Counted from the stretch's first letter, positions 25,782 through 34,550 are shown. The stretch: DNA of 64,000 nucleotides from Shewanella sp. c952 (GCF_019654975.1 NZ_BPEW01000003.1:186001-250000), one strand, 5' to 3'. A program made the numbers and translations. The notes: generated from the sequence alone by a model not told the origin.

Positions 25782-27329
25782 TTACTTGGTTGACGAATCT
25801 TCGCCTTTAACGCCAATAAGCTCAGCAATTTCATTACTTGCTTCACAATCCTGCTCCTCTGTCACCATCGCCATATTGGCACACGATGACGACATCGGAT
25901 TTTGGCTACTCAGACTAAGCTCCTCATCAAATTCACTACTCATTTCATCAGCAGTTGTTGCTGTTGGCAACGGTTGACCCTGTTCGGTAACCATCTGAAC
26001 CGTCGCAAAACCTCTAACTTTCTCGACTAAGCGATAAGCCATGAGTACACCGAGCACACCAAAGATGATTGAGCCAATAGCTTGCCCAATTAGCACGCCA
26101 TATACTCCGCCCCATTGCGCGCCAAAATACACAAATGGGATCGTACCAACCGTTGCTTTGCCTACATTAAACAGCGTCGAATATTTAGCTTTTCCTAAAT
26201 TGTTAAACGAGGCATTGGCAACAAACAGAATCCCCGAAAAGATGAAAAACACTGCAATATAACTACAGAAAAACAAGATAAGCTCAGCAGCATCACCCTG
26301 CATATCAAACACACTTACAATCTGGTTTCGGGTTAGAAATAGCAAAATCGAGACCACCAACACATAAACACTACAGAACTGAATCGCACGGGTTAGTGAC
26401 TCTTTGACTCGGCCAAACTCCTGAGCACCATAGTTCTGGCCTACAATAGGGCCAACAGCGCCAGAAAGCGCGAATATCATACCGAAAGAGACTGGGATCA
26501 AACGGCCAAGCACTGCCCAACCAGCAACATAACTATCACCAAAATCAGCAATCGCACGGGTCACTACGGCATTACCTATAGGGGTCGCAACATTGGTTAA
26601 CATTGCAGGACCCGCGATAGCAAAAATAGGGTTTAAGTCGGCGATGAAATGATCTAAGTTAAAACGGCCAAACAGTTTGTGCTTAACAATAACTCCTCTG
26701 GCTGCCACAACAAATACCGCTAGACGTGCCAATACTGAAGCGACTGCCGCCCCTTCAATCCCCATGGCAAACATAAAGATAAATATAGGGTCAAAAACCG
26801 CATTAACACCGCCACCAATCAATGTTGATACCATTGAAAGTTTGGCATCACCCACCGCTCGCAGCGCACTACCCAGTGCCATTGCCAAACAAATAAGGGG
26901 TAATGAAGGGACTAAAATATAAAGATAACCAGCCGCTAACTCTGCGGTTTTGCCTGTAGCCCCCACCAGCGATAACAACTCAGGTATAAACAAAAATACA
27001 ATAACCGCGACCACAATACTGATCAGTAATGTCACCACAGCGCTATTAAGTAGTAATCGCTTGGCTTTTTCTACCTCTTTAGCACCAATGGAGCGTGATA
27101 CCAATGCACCAAGCGCTATCGATAAACCAATACCAATCGAGGTAGTAAAAAAAGAGATAGTGCCGGCATAACCGACAGCAGCGGCAAGCTCTTGTTCACC
27201 TAATAAACTGAGGAAAAAGATATCTAGCAGGTCAACTACAAATAGCGCTGAGATCCCTACAGCGGCCGTTGAACTCATCACCAAGATATGGCGCAGTATC
27301 GATCCTTGTACAAACTTGGCAACAGCCAT
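25782..27329 (-). CDS. MATE-family multidrug/cation efflux transporter
   Basis: A 515-residue protein with twelve predicted membrane helices and two MatE repeats; IGNAVVTRAIADFGDSYVAGWAVLGRLIPVSF marks the start of the second half. MATE proteins export drugs or organic cations using Na+ or H+. The last 60-70 residues form an unusual polar, serine- and acid-rich cytoplasmic tail (EMSSEFDEELSLSSQNPMSS) not needed by the family. The gene is separate from the potassium channel gene upstream, with a 9-bp inverted repeat between them. Confidence 0.92.
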   Translation of the reverse strand: MAVAKFVQGSILRHILVMSSTAAVGISALFVVDLLDIFFLSLLGEQELAAAVGYAGTISFFTTSIGIGLSIALGALVSRSIGAKEVEKAKRLLLNSAVVTLLISIVVAVIVFLFIPELLSLVGATGKTAELAAGYLYILVPSLPLICLAMALGSALRAVGDAKLSMVSTLIGGGVNAVFDPIFIFMFAMGIEGAAVASVLARLAVFVVAARGVIVKHKLFGRFNLDHFIADLNPIFAIAGPAMLTNVATPIGNAVVTRAIADFGDSYVAGWAVLGRLIPVSFGMIFALSGAVGPIVGQNYGAQEFGRVKESLTRAIQFCSVYVLVVSILLFLTRNQIVSVFDMQGDAAELILFFCSYIAVFFIFSGILFVANASFNNLGKAKYSTLFNVGKATVGTIPFVYFGAQWGGVYGVLIGQAIGSIIFGVLGVLMAYRLVEKVRGFATVQMVTEQGQPLPTATTADEMSSEFDEELSLSSQNPMSSSCANMAMVTEEQDCEASNEIAELIGVKGEDSSTK

Positions 27330-27358
27330 AAAACCTCTTAATCCATTTGACTAACTAA

Positions 27359-27384
27359 ACTGCACATTAGACGCTATGTGCAGT
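27359..27384. repeat. Perfect 9-bp inverted repeat between K+ channel and MATE genes
   Basis: ACTGCACAT and ATGTGCAGT flank an 8-base spacer. It lies 47 bases after the K+ channel stop and 30 before the MATE start, both leftward. TTTAGTTAG follows on the minus strand, so it may be a weak terminator or a MATE operator. Confidence 0.6.
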
Positions 27385-27430
27385 ATTTTAAAGACAGGGA
27401 TGACTCAATCATTGAGCCATTTCGCCTGCA

Positions 27431-28264
27431 CTAAATGTCGGCTTCTAGTTCGCTACCGCATTTATCACAGTACAACGCATTCGTTTCATGACCTACTTTT
27501 AAGCAATTACTACAACGACGTAAATCTTTGTGTTTGCCAATCTCTTGTGAGATCTCAGCAGTTAAAATGCCTGTGGGAATAGCGATAATCGAATAGCCAA
27601 GCAACATAGTAAATGCGGCAATAGCTTGGCCTAAATTTGTTCCGGGGGTGATATCACCATAACCTACAGTCGTAATCGTCACTATCGTCCAGTAGATAGA
27701 CTTAGGGATTGATGAGAAACCATTATTAGGCCCTTCTACAACATACATAATAGAGCTTAACACCACGACGATTAAACTGACTGAAAAGAAAAAGATAAAT
27801 ACTTTTCGGCTCGATTGCATCATCGCTCGAAGCAACAGATTTCCTTCGCTTAAATAGCGTAACAACTTGAAGACTCTAAAGATCCTAAATAGCCTTAATA
27901 CCCTGATCACCATAGTAAAATTGGCGCCTGGGAATACTAAAGCCAAATATGTAGGCAGCACTGAAAGCAGATCGACCACCCCATAAAAACTCTTAGCATA
28001 TTCCAGCGGTTTCGCTGAGCAATATAAGCGCAGTAGGTATTCCACAGTAAATATAATGGTGAAGCACCACTCTAATACAACGATGATTTCACCGTACTGC
28101 TGATGAATGTGGGCAACAGTATCTAAAAAGACCAACATGACGCTTAGAATAATACAAACGATTAAACTGATATCGAAGAAGCGACCTGCAGGAGTGTCTG
28201 TACCAAAGATTATTCGGCGAAGTTTAAGTTTAAATAAGCTTTCCGAGTCGGTTTCTGTAGCCAT
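27431..28264 (-). CDS. Voltage-gated potassium channel with C-terminal zinc ribbon
   Basis: The 277-residue protein has six membrane segments. Helix S4 carries Arg121, 124, 127 and 130 (RVLRLFRIFRVFKLLR). The selectivity filter TTVGYGD is at residues 198-204, between S5 and S6. The cytoplasmic tail ends with four cysteines (C251-x2-C254 ... C266-x2-C269) of a zinc-ribbon type, an addition to the usual Kv fold. A perfect 12-bp inverted repeat lies 30 bases upstream. It appears monocistronic. The channel call is firm; the tail's role is not known. Confidence 0.9.
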   Translation of the reverse strand: MATETDSESLFKLKLRRIIFGTDTPAGRFFDISLIVCIILSVMLVFLDTVAHIHQQYGEIIVVLEWCFTIIFTVEYLLRLYCSAKPLEYAKSFYGVVDLLSVLPTYLALVFPGANFTMVIRVLRLFRIFRVFKLLRYLSEGNLLLRAMMQSSRKVFIFFFSVSLIVVVLSSIMYVVEGPNNGFSSIPKSIYWTIVTITTVGYGDITPGTNLGQAIAAFTMLLGYSIIAIPTGILTAEISQEIGKHKDLRRCSNCLKVGHETNALYCDKCGSELEADI

Positions 28265-28293
28265 CTATAGCGCCGTTCCTTGCTGTGAAGCCG

Positions 28294-28329
28294 CTTGATA
28301 ATTCATCTGACATAAGCTGAATTATCAAG
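28294..28329. repeat. Perfect 12-bp inverted repeat upstream of the K+ channel gene
   Basis: CTTGATAATTCA (28294-28305) and its reverse complement (28318-28329) flank a 12-base spacer. It is 30 bases before the channel ATG. No T-run on the minus strand follows, so an operator or leader hairpin is more likely than a terminator. Confidence 0.7.
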
Positions 28330-28476
28330 GTATTAAATTAGGTGGTATGAATAGTGTGACACGCAAACAAGCAGAGCTCAAAAATAATCTTAAGCTTGTA
28401 CGTCAACAATCACCAGATTTTGAGGTAACATAGGCCTAATTTCTACATGCTAAGGGCATTAGGCTCAGGGTTGTAA

Positions 28477-28980
28477 ATGCGGGTTTTCTTCTCAACAATT
28501 GTTTCATTAATGCTGGTACTAAGCGTTTTCCAAACGAACTTAGCTCATGCCAGTGGTAAAGCTGATTTGGTTGTCGTCACCAAATCAGAATCAAGTTTGT
28601 CGCTGCTACGCGAAGGCAAAGTGTTAAAGTCTTACCGCATTGCCATGGGTGATAACCCGGTTGGCCATAAACTCACAGAAGGCGATCAACGCACCCCTGA
28701 AGGACGTTACTTACTGGACTATAAAAAGTCAGACAGTGCTTATTACCGTTCTATTCACATCTCCTACCCTAATGATGAAGATCGCTTACGCGCCAATGCA
28801 CTTGGCATAGAGCCCGGTGGTCAAATCATGATCCATGGTGAAAACCCTAATTCCAGCCTGAGCCCAATAGAGGCTCAGCAGTACAATTGGACTGACGGCT
28901 GTATAGCCGTAACCAATGCTGAGATGGATGAGCTTTGGCGCGCGATTGATGAAGGCACCCCAATCGAGATCTGGCCATAA
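28477..28980 (+). CDS. Secreted L,D-transpeptidase (YkuD family)
   Basis: A signal peptide (residues 1-25, cut likely after LAHA) exports a 140-residue domain. Catalytic residues are His120 in MIHGENP and Cys142 in TDGCIAVTN, the YkuD signature in the variant seen in family members lacking the S-H-G-C form. Such enzymes cross-link peptidoglycan by 3-3 bonds or attach lipoproteins. It faces away from the K+ channel gene and is followed 80 bases later by yecM on the same strand. Confidence 0.88.
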   Translation: MRVFFSTIVSLMLVLSVFQTNLAHASGKADLVVVTKSESSLSLLREGKVLKSYRIAMGDNPVGHKLTEGDQRTPEGRYLLDYKKSDSAYYRSIHISYPNDEDRLRANALGIEPGGQIMIHGENPNSSLSPIEAQQYNWTDGCIAVTNAEMDELWRAIDEGTPIEIWP

Positions 28981-29022
28981 CGCTCCACACCTCTTGAAAT
29001 AAAAACTTTAAATCAAAAAAGT

Positions 29023-29043
29023 AGGCCCGTTTAAAAGCGGGCT
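29023..29043. repeat. Small hairpin just before yecM
   Basis: GGCCCG / CGGGCT-type arms (GCCCG and CGGGC, 8-base loop) lie about 18 bases before the yecM start. A T-run follows only on the minus strand. It could affect translation of yecM or mark the end of the L,D-transpeptidase transcript. Confidence 0.35.
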
Positions 29044-29060
29044 CCAGCAGAGAAAAATTA

Positions 29061-29621
29061 ATGACCTATGAACAACTAGCCAGCAGTTGGCCAGTCTTTA
29101 GCCAATCTATTATTCAGTTTATGAGCGAGCTTGGCTTGGATAAACTGGCACTTGAATGCGATCATACTGCGCTGCGAGTCAATAGCACCCAAGCTGCGCA
29201 GCAGTTACAACTTGAGTTTGCAGAACATGGCACAATCATCTCGAACAACATGATCAACGGCCGTCCTATTTTAATTATTGAGCTAAACCAGCCTTTGCGA
29301 CTTGGTGACATGACTATCGAATGTGTCGAACTGCCCTTCCCTGGAGAAAAGTCATACCCGGCAGAAGGTTGGGAACATATTGAGTTAGTTTTAAAATCAG
29401 CTGCTCAAGAGTGTGAAACTCTCAGCCAAGATCTGTTAGCAGCACTACCAAATCTCAAGCCGGTACTGGCAGGTGAGACCGAAGTAAAGGTGAAAATGAG
29501 TTCACCCAAAGGAGATAAAGAGCGCTTAGCTAATCCAACCATCGCCTTTAAAAAAGACGGTTTATGCATCAAGGTTCACTCGCACGGCATAAAAGCGGTA
29601 ATAGCTTCAGAATGTGAATAG
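29061..29621 (+). CDS. yecM: VOC-fold protein YecM
   Basis: The 186-residue protein aligns with E. coli YecM in its main blocks (CDHTALRVN, ISNNMINGRPILIIEL, VELPFPGEKSYPAEGWEHIELVL, KMSSPKGDKERLANPTIAFKKDG). YecM has a VOC/isomerase-like fold with a putative metal site; its biochemical activity is not established. The weak ribosome binding site CAGAG is 8 bases before the ATG, after a hairpin. A terminator follows. Confidence 0.85.
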   Translation: MTYEQLASSWPVFSQSIIQFMSELGLDKLALECDHTALRVNSTQAAQQLQLEFAEHGTIISNNMINGRPILIIELNQPLRLGDMTIECVELPFPGEKSYPAEGWEHIELVLKSAAQECETLSQDLLAALPNLKPVLAGETEVKVKMSSPKGDKERLANPTIAFKKDGLCIKVHSHGIKAVIASECE

Positions 29622-29641
29622 AAACAGCGCTAACAACTCAG

Positions 29642-29671
29642 AGCAGCAACCAAGACGTTGCTGCTTTTTTA
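29642..29671 (+). terminator. Terminator after yecM
   Basis: The 9-bp perfect stem AGCAGCAAC / GTTGCTGCT with loop CAAGAC ends in a run of six T. It is 20 bases after the yecM stop. Confidence 0.88.
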
Positions 29672-29680
29672 TTGCTAAGA

Positions 29681-30052
29681 TTACTGCTTCATCATCTGTC
29701 TGACGCTTAACACTGCCATAAACGCGAAAAACACAGGATCACTCCAACCTAATCCAACAAGAATGCCTGTGAACGCAGCCTTCAGAGTGATCACAACGCC
29801 GATAAGATTGGTAATGAATAAGGCGATAAATAGCTTTTTAGCCAAAGTTCCCTTGTCGATGTCTTTAAGCAAAAAACAGATAACGGCAATACCAGCTAAA
29901 AATATACTCGTATGCTGTGACAAAAACAGTGCGTACTGATCATTTATCTCTACACCGTAAATTGGCCAAATTTGTGTTGGGATAAAAAACAATACCAAGG
30001 CAAACAGCGCGTAAATCACAGCATGTAAAGTTAAAATTTGACTATTATTCAT
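29681..30052 (-). CDS. Small membrane protein with four helices, unknown function
   Basis: Not recognised as a named family. The 123-residue protein has four hydrophobic segments: ILTLHAVIYALFALVLFFI, ALFLSQHTSIFLAGIAVICFLL, LFIALFITNLIGVVITL and WSDPVFFAFMAVLSV. It is 21 bases downstream of ydhR on the same strand, so the two are probably one transcript controlled by the divergent LysR gene. Confidence 0.65.
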   Translation of the reverse strand: MNNSQILTLHAVIYALFALVLFFIPTQIWPIYGVEINDQYALFLSQHTSIFLAGIAVICFLLKDIDKGTLAKKLFIALFITNLIGVVITLKAAFTGILVGLGWSDPVFFAFMAVLSVRQMMKQ

Positions 30053-30073
30053 AACCTTTGCTCCTTAGCTATT

Positions 30074-30379
30074 TTATCCGATTGGACCATTATTAATCGC
30101 AGAAAGCGCGGTATTCACTGCGAAGATCCGACCCCGAATATTTTCAATGCCCATTTTACTCAGTCGTGCTGAGTGCATTGTTAGATATGCACTGGCTGAC
30201 TTCTCATCTTCAAATAAGTAGATACCACCGCCCAAATGTTCTGTTTCACTTTCAGTCCATATTTTCCAAATCAACCCAGGCTCATGGTTAATAGATTCGG
30301 CTAGCGCTTTAAGCATGCTCGCCATCTCACTGTCAAATGGGCCGCTATAATCAAAATCGACTTGTAGTAATGTATTCAT
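30074..30379 (-). CDS. ydhR: YdhR-family putative mono-oxygenase
   Basis: The 101-residue protein aligns with E. coli YdhR (TLLQVDFDYSGPF, ALAESINHEPGLIWKIWTESE, GGIYLFEDEKSA, HSARL). YdhR has a dimeric alpha-beta barrel like small cofactor-free mono-oxygenases, but its substrate is not established. The longest frame reaches 30466; the ATG at 30379 with GGAG 7-8 bases upstream gives the family start. It sits divergent from a LysR gene, the usual pattern for LysR targets. Confidence 0.88.
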   Translation of the reverse strand: MNTLLQVDFDYSGPFDSEMASMLKALAESINHEPGLIWKIWTESETEHLGGGIYLFEDEKSASAYLTMHSARLSKMGIENIRGRIFAVNTALSAINNGPIG

Positions 30380-30530
30380 AATTTGTCTCCAAAAATAGTA
30401 GTAAATGACAAGTTCGCTACGCTGATAAGTCACTATCTGCTCAGCAATACTTGCGATACCAACCATCTTACTTATAAAATCCAGACAGAAAAGTTCATAA
30501 TACTGCCATTTAATGTAGGTAAATTAGACC

Positions 30531-31415
30531 ATGAGATTAAAAACAACCTTAGAGCAATGGCTCACATTATTTGAAATAGATAGAGCTGGCAGCATTCAAG
30601 CTGCAGCAGTAGCTTTAAACAAAAGCCACACTACGCTGATTTATGCTGTCAGAAAGTTAGAAGAACAACTTGGCGTGCCATTGCTAAAGGTTGAAAAGCG
30701 CCGTGCAATACTCACCGACGATGGAAAGTCACTGTTGCGCCGCGCCCAGACAATGTTAGAACAAGCTAAAGCGCTGGAAGAGATTAGTAATCAATTGGTT
30801 CAAGGGGTTGAGTCTGAATTAACGATTGCAATCGATCACCTTTGTGACCGCCAGTGGCTATATGAACCGATGGCTTTATTTTTTAAGCAAAACCACACAA
30901 CTTCAGTACAAGTTGTAGAAACCTCATTGTCAAAAACCCAAGAGATGGTCAATCGTGAAACTGCTGATATTTCAATTATTACTCTGCCTATCACCAATCA
31001 TCCATCTGAAGCTTTTGGGGTCGTCAGCATGTTGCCGGTCGTGGCAACATGCCATCCTTTAGCATCAAAGCCTAAGCCTTGTTTGGCAGATCTAAGTAGC
31101 AATAGGCAGATAGTGGTGCGAGATCTAGGCATTAACAGTAAACAAGATGTAGGTTGGTTAAAATCAAATCAACGGATCACGGTTGATAATTTCGACCATG
31201 CAGTGCATGCAATGCAACAAGGACTGGGTTATTGCCGTTTACCAATGCATATTATCGAAAAATTTACTGACAACAATGTTGTCGTGCTACAAGTTGAACA
31301 TGCGCAGCAGTATCAAGTGCCGCTGCATATTACGCTGCCGAAAGGCGCAAAATCTGGGCCTGCAGCTAAATATTTGTACCAATTATTACAAGAGTCAGTG
31401 AGTGTTCGAGATTAG
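30531..31415 (+). CDS. LysR-family transcriptional regulator
   Basis: The N-terminal winged helix-turn-helix is clear (residues 1-65: LTLFEIDRAGSIQAAAVALNKSHTTLIYAVRKLEEQLGVPLL). The remainder (about 90-290) is a periplasmic-binding-protein-like effector domain. It is divergent from ydhR with 151 bases between, so regulation of the ydhR-membrane protein unit is the natural guess. The gene converges on a GNAT gene 10 bases away. Confidence 0.9.
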   Translation: MRLKTTLEQWLTLFEIDRAGSIQAAAVALNKSHTTLIYAVRKLEEQLGVPLLKVEKRRAILTDDGKSLLRRAQTMLEQAKALEEISNQLVQGVESELTIAIDHLCDRQWLYEPMALFFKQNHTTSVQVVETSLSKTQEMVNRETADISIITLPITNHPSEAFGVVSMLPVVATCHPLASKPKPCLADLSSNRQIVVRDLGINSKQDVGWLKSNQRITVDNFDHAVHAMQQGLGYCRLPMHIIEKFTDNNVVVLQVEHAQQYQVPLHITLPKGAKSGPAAKYLYQLLQESVSVRD

Positions 31416-31425
31416 CCGGCTGAGA

Positions 31426-31833
31426 TTACTTAATAATATACATACCTTCGCTTGCTGGCCGGCTTAACTTAAATCCAAACTTTGTGTATAGCTCAGGTAC
31501 ATCCGCCATTAAGGTAATGTAAGCACCTTTAAAGGCTGTATTTTCGAGGTAATCCATAATGCTTTGCATGATAAGTCGACCAAAGCCCTGCCCTTGGTAG
31601 TCAGGATCGACAGCAACATCGACAATATCAAAATTTAACGCTCCATCACCCACAACGCGGCCCATCGCAATGGTTTGCTCAGCAACACAGATATGCACGC
31701 CATAAACGCTATTAGGCAACGCCTTTTTTGCAGCCTCTAATGGCCTAGGCGTTAAGCCTGTAATGATGCGAAGGCGAACGAAATCTTCGGCAGTAGCTAC
31801 CTGCTCGATAATGGTATATCTGTGATCGGTCAT
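31426..31833 (-). CDS. GNAT-family N-acetyltransferase
   Basis: The 135-residue protein shows the acetyl-CoA loop DPDYQGQGFGRLIMQSI near residues 78-95 (Q-x-x-G-x-G). The C-terminal GFKLSRPASEGMYII is the usual closing strand. Related proteins acetylate amines on small molecules or proteins. No ligand is evident. It lies alone between a converging LysR gene and a lipoprotein gene that ends with its own terminator. Confidence 0.88.
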   Translation of the reverse strand: MTDHRYTIIEQVATAEDFVRLRIITGLTPRPLEAAKKALPNSVYGVHICVAEQTIAMGRVVGDGALNFDIVDVAVDPDYQGQGFGRLIMQSIMDYLENTAFKGAYITLMADVPELYTKFGFKLSRPASEGMYIIK

Positions 31834-31952
31834 TGAAGTACTCTTATTTGTATAAATGTATTTTTAAACATGTAGTTGTACAAACTAAGCGATAAATATA
31901 GTAATTGCCTGCCTAGATTATCATAAGAATATGGCTATCAAGCGCAAAGAAA

Positions 31953-31980
31953 AAGCGCGCCTGATTAGGCGCGCTTATTT
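31953..31980 (-). terminator. Terminator of the hydrolase-lipoprotein operon
   Basis: A perfect 9-bp stem AAGCGCGCC / GGCGCGCTT with a 6-base loop is followed by TTTTTC on the minus strand. Confidence 0.85.
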
Positions 31981-31995
31981 TTAATGTTTAATTGA

Positions 31996-33288
31996 CTACA
32001 GACTCATGGTTAATGCTTGTTGCTGATAACTTAGCCTTACCATCTGTCCTTGATCTACAAACTCCAACGCTTTGAGTTTAAAGGGTGCTTTAAGCCCTGA
32101 GTTTTTAATAGCATCAGTATTTAAATCAAGTGATATTGTCGATGATTCTGTCGTTAACCAAGCTGCTGATTGGCTGGTCAAGATGAGTACGTCATTGCCC
32201 ACAGAGTCTGTGCCCGTTAATGCTGCATTGACGCCAAAACGACCCTCCTGTTGTAGCTCAACAGCAAAAGTGAGCTGCGACGGCAACCCTGCTTGCCACT
32301 GACTCGCAACGTTACTGCTTAGTTTCGCGCTGGCAACATACTGCTTAAAAGCCGTTTTGACCGTTCTATAGACCGCTTGACCATTTACTTGAGTTTGCAC
32401 ATTGACTTGGATCTCACTCAAACCAGCATTGCTCGAAGGCATATTCGATACAGTCGGCAGCTTAGCCTGCCACTGCCCATTTATCTGCTCTACCGCCAAA
32501 GTCTGAATATTGCCATCGGCATGCTTTAAACTGGCTTGTGGTTGCAACGTTGTTTGGCTATTAGTTAACTGCAAAGTAAATGGCACGTTTGGCTTATCAC
32601 TAGAGATACGATTGTTAGCTGACAGCTTTAGCTTATAGGGTGAGCCCTTCTCTTTAACGTTCAGCAGGTATTGGCCACTTTTAGGCAGAGGTTGCGCCAC
32701 TGTTAGCTTATAGGTTCCTGCCGTTGCACTGCTCGATAACGTCAACGCACTTGAGTTGTCATCAAGGCCTGCCGTTGCAAGCGCATCAGCATCCGTTAAC
32801 GATTGTATATAAGACACTTTGCTATCTGTTTTATCACCCACTTTTTGCAATCGAAGTTGTTCTGGTGATATCGACTTACTTTGAATCAAGGCGCCAGAAT
32901 GATTATTGGCTCTTGGTGCAACTCGGATAATGCTAGCAGGTTGGCTTATCGCAAGCTTAACGCCTTTGTTAAGTTCAGCACCTGAGACTGTCATCCAAAA
33001 CTCATCACTTTCGCTGCTAGTATTTGATAGTGGTAACACTAAGGCTTGTTGGCTGGGTGTTGAATTAACAAAACTAATCGGATCTTTACTGTTGTTAATC
33101 GCATCCAAAGAAGGCGCCTGAATATTGCCAACGGTTATATCGCCAGCTTGAACTGCTGCCAACGAAAACTGTTTACTCACGATTAGTATACTCTGCTCTG
33201 GCTGTGGGTCTTGTTGCTCTTCACTTTGACAGCCAGCAAGGATAAATCCAGCGGTGATAGACACCATGGCGGTTGTTAATCTGTTCAT
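31996..33288 (-). CDS. Large predicted lipoprotein, unknown function
   Basis: The lipobox LAGC (Cys20) follows a hydrophobic leader. The mature part of about 410 residues is low in cysteine and built mostly of beta-strand segments with Ser/Thr/Gln-rich loops, as in extracytoplasmic binding or adhesive proteins. It resembles the DUF4785-type lipoproteins, but that is a weak impression. TAGGAG lies 8 bases before the ATG, and the lipase-like gene ends 9 bases upstream, so the two are one operon. A partner role for the secreted hydrolase is possible. Confidence 0.6.
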   Translation of the reverse strand: MNRLTTAMVSITAGFILAGCQSEEQQDPQPEQSILIVSKQFSLAAVQAGDITVGNIQAPSLDAINNSKDPISFVNSTPSQQALVLPLSNTSSESDEFWMTVSGAELNKGVKLAISQPASIIRVAPRANNHSGALIQSKSISPEQLRLQKVGDKTDSKVSYIQSLTDADALATAGLDDNSSALTLSSSATAGTYKLTVAQPLPKSGQYLLNVKEKGSPYKLKLSANNRISSDKPNVPFTLQLTNSQTTLQPQASLKHADGNIQTLAVEQINGQWQAKLPTVSNMPSSNAGLSEIQVNVQTQVNGQAVYRTVKTAFKQYVASAKLSSNVASQWQAGLPSQLTFAVELQQEGRFGVNAALTGTDSVGNDVLILTSQSAAWLTTESSTISLDLNTDAIKNSGLKAPFKLKALEFVDQGQMVRLSYQQQALTMSL

Positions 33289-33297
33289 TGGTGGCTC

Positions 33298-34155
33298 CTA
33301 GATATGATCGCGAATGAGACGGTGAAGGTTAAAGCAAGCACGTCGGCTTTGCTGATGACTGAGTGGTTCTCGCCCAGCGGTGCGCTGTTTATCAGTAAAC
33401 CAAACCGTTCCCGCAGCGCTTTGCGAGCTGCACTCTAAGAAGCCATCAGAGCAATCATCTAGCCAGTTTTGTGTGGTTTCCAAAGCAACTTGATACTGAT
33501 AGCCGGCGCAGTAGCTGTCACCGTCCCAAATTGCCGAATCGACATCAGAGCCAACAACCACTTCGAAAGGACGACTTAGCGCTGGTCGACCTGCTGTACC
33601 GTGTAGCCAAGTATTGTTGTAATGCTCCATCCAGCTCACTTGCTGCTGCTTAACTGCATTACTACCATAACCAAGTAACCAACCCAGCGAAGTTTCAAAA
33701 ACATTACCCTGATTAACCGCGTCAGCCAAAGGCGTGCCGCCACTAGAGGGAGCTAAGGCAACCACTCGATTAGTAACATTAATAATATTTGGATAGCGGC
33801 TATCCCAAGTCGGATTAGATAGAAGCCAGCGCACCACATTGCCACCATTTGAATGAGTGATCATTGTCAATGAGTCTATCTGCTTGTCACTGATGAAACT
33901 CGATAACTGCTGGGCTAAGCAGCCTGCAGCAGCTTGCTCCCACATGTATTGGTCGAAGTCACAATTGATCACGACGTAATTATCCGGCTCAGTTATTCCT
34001 TGCCTAACGGTATCAACAAACTCTGAACTCCAATAATCGTTAAGCGCATCAGTCTGATGGCCTGTTCCATGTATAAAAGCGACCCCTGTCGCACTGTGTA
34101 CAAAGGGGCTTATTGCGACCAACACCAGTAAGGTGAATTGTTTTAAGATCTTCAT
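33298..34155 (-). CDS. Secreted lipase-like alpha/beta hydrolase
   Basis: A signal peptide (residues 1-21, ending HSA) exports a 264-residue domain. The first strand is GVAFIHGTGHQ (oxyanion region), and the nucleophile elbow is THSNGG with Ser102, a variant of the G-x-S-x-G motif. Six cysteines are present, so disulfides in the periplasm or outside are likely. The substrate is unknown. It is the first gene of a two-gene operon with a large lipoprotein, which could anchor or chaperone it. Confidence 0.75.
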   Translation of the reverse strand: MKILKQFTLLVLVAISPFVHSATGVAFIHGTGHQTDALNDYWSSEFVDTVRQGITEPDNYVVINCDFDQYMWEQAAAGCLAQQLSSFISDKQIDSLTMITHSNGGNVVRWLLSNPTWDSRYPNIINVTNRVVALAPSSGGTPLADAVNQGNVFETSLGWLLGYGSNAVKQQQVSWMEHYNNTWLHGTAGRPALSRPFEVVVGSDVDSAIWDGDSYCAGYQYQVALETTQNWLDDCSDGFLECSSQSAAGTVWFTDKQRTAGREPLSHQQSRRACFNLHRLIRDHI

Positions 34156-34550
34156 TTTTTTATCTCTATTGTTATAGTCTGAATGTTCTTTATGAGGCCA
34201 GAGATCTGAGCTCTTTCGCCAACCTAACGATTAGAAAATAAGCTATCAAGATAAATTTTAGGTACGGGAGTACCAGTTAAGCGAATGATTTAATGATGAT
34301 TGTTTAAAACAAAATCGGCACAACACAACCTATGCTTTAGCAAGCGCTTAATTAATAGGCTCATTGTTTGAATTGGAGTTGGAATTTTTTACAAATTATT
34401 TTGAGCGGAGATAGAATCACCAGTGATTTCTGTCAACAAACCGACCTAAAGCACAAGGATTAAATCAAGAAAGCTAGAGTTACAGCATAAAATAATGCTG
34501 CTATCGCCTCCTATTAACACTAGAGGCGACGTTCAGCTAAATGGGATAAG
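34156..34550. other. Intergenic region upstream of the hydrolase operon
   Basis: This 395-base gap carries no gene. A 7-bp inverted repeat TCGCCTC / GAGGCGA at 34504-34529 lies 22 bases after the M14 stop and may be a weak terminator for it. The promoter of the hydrolase operon should lie near 34160-34260. Confidence 0.4.
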
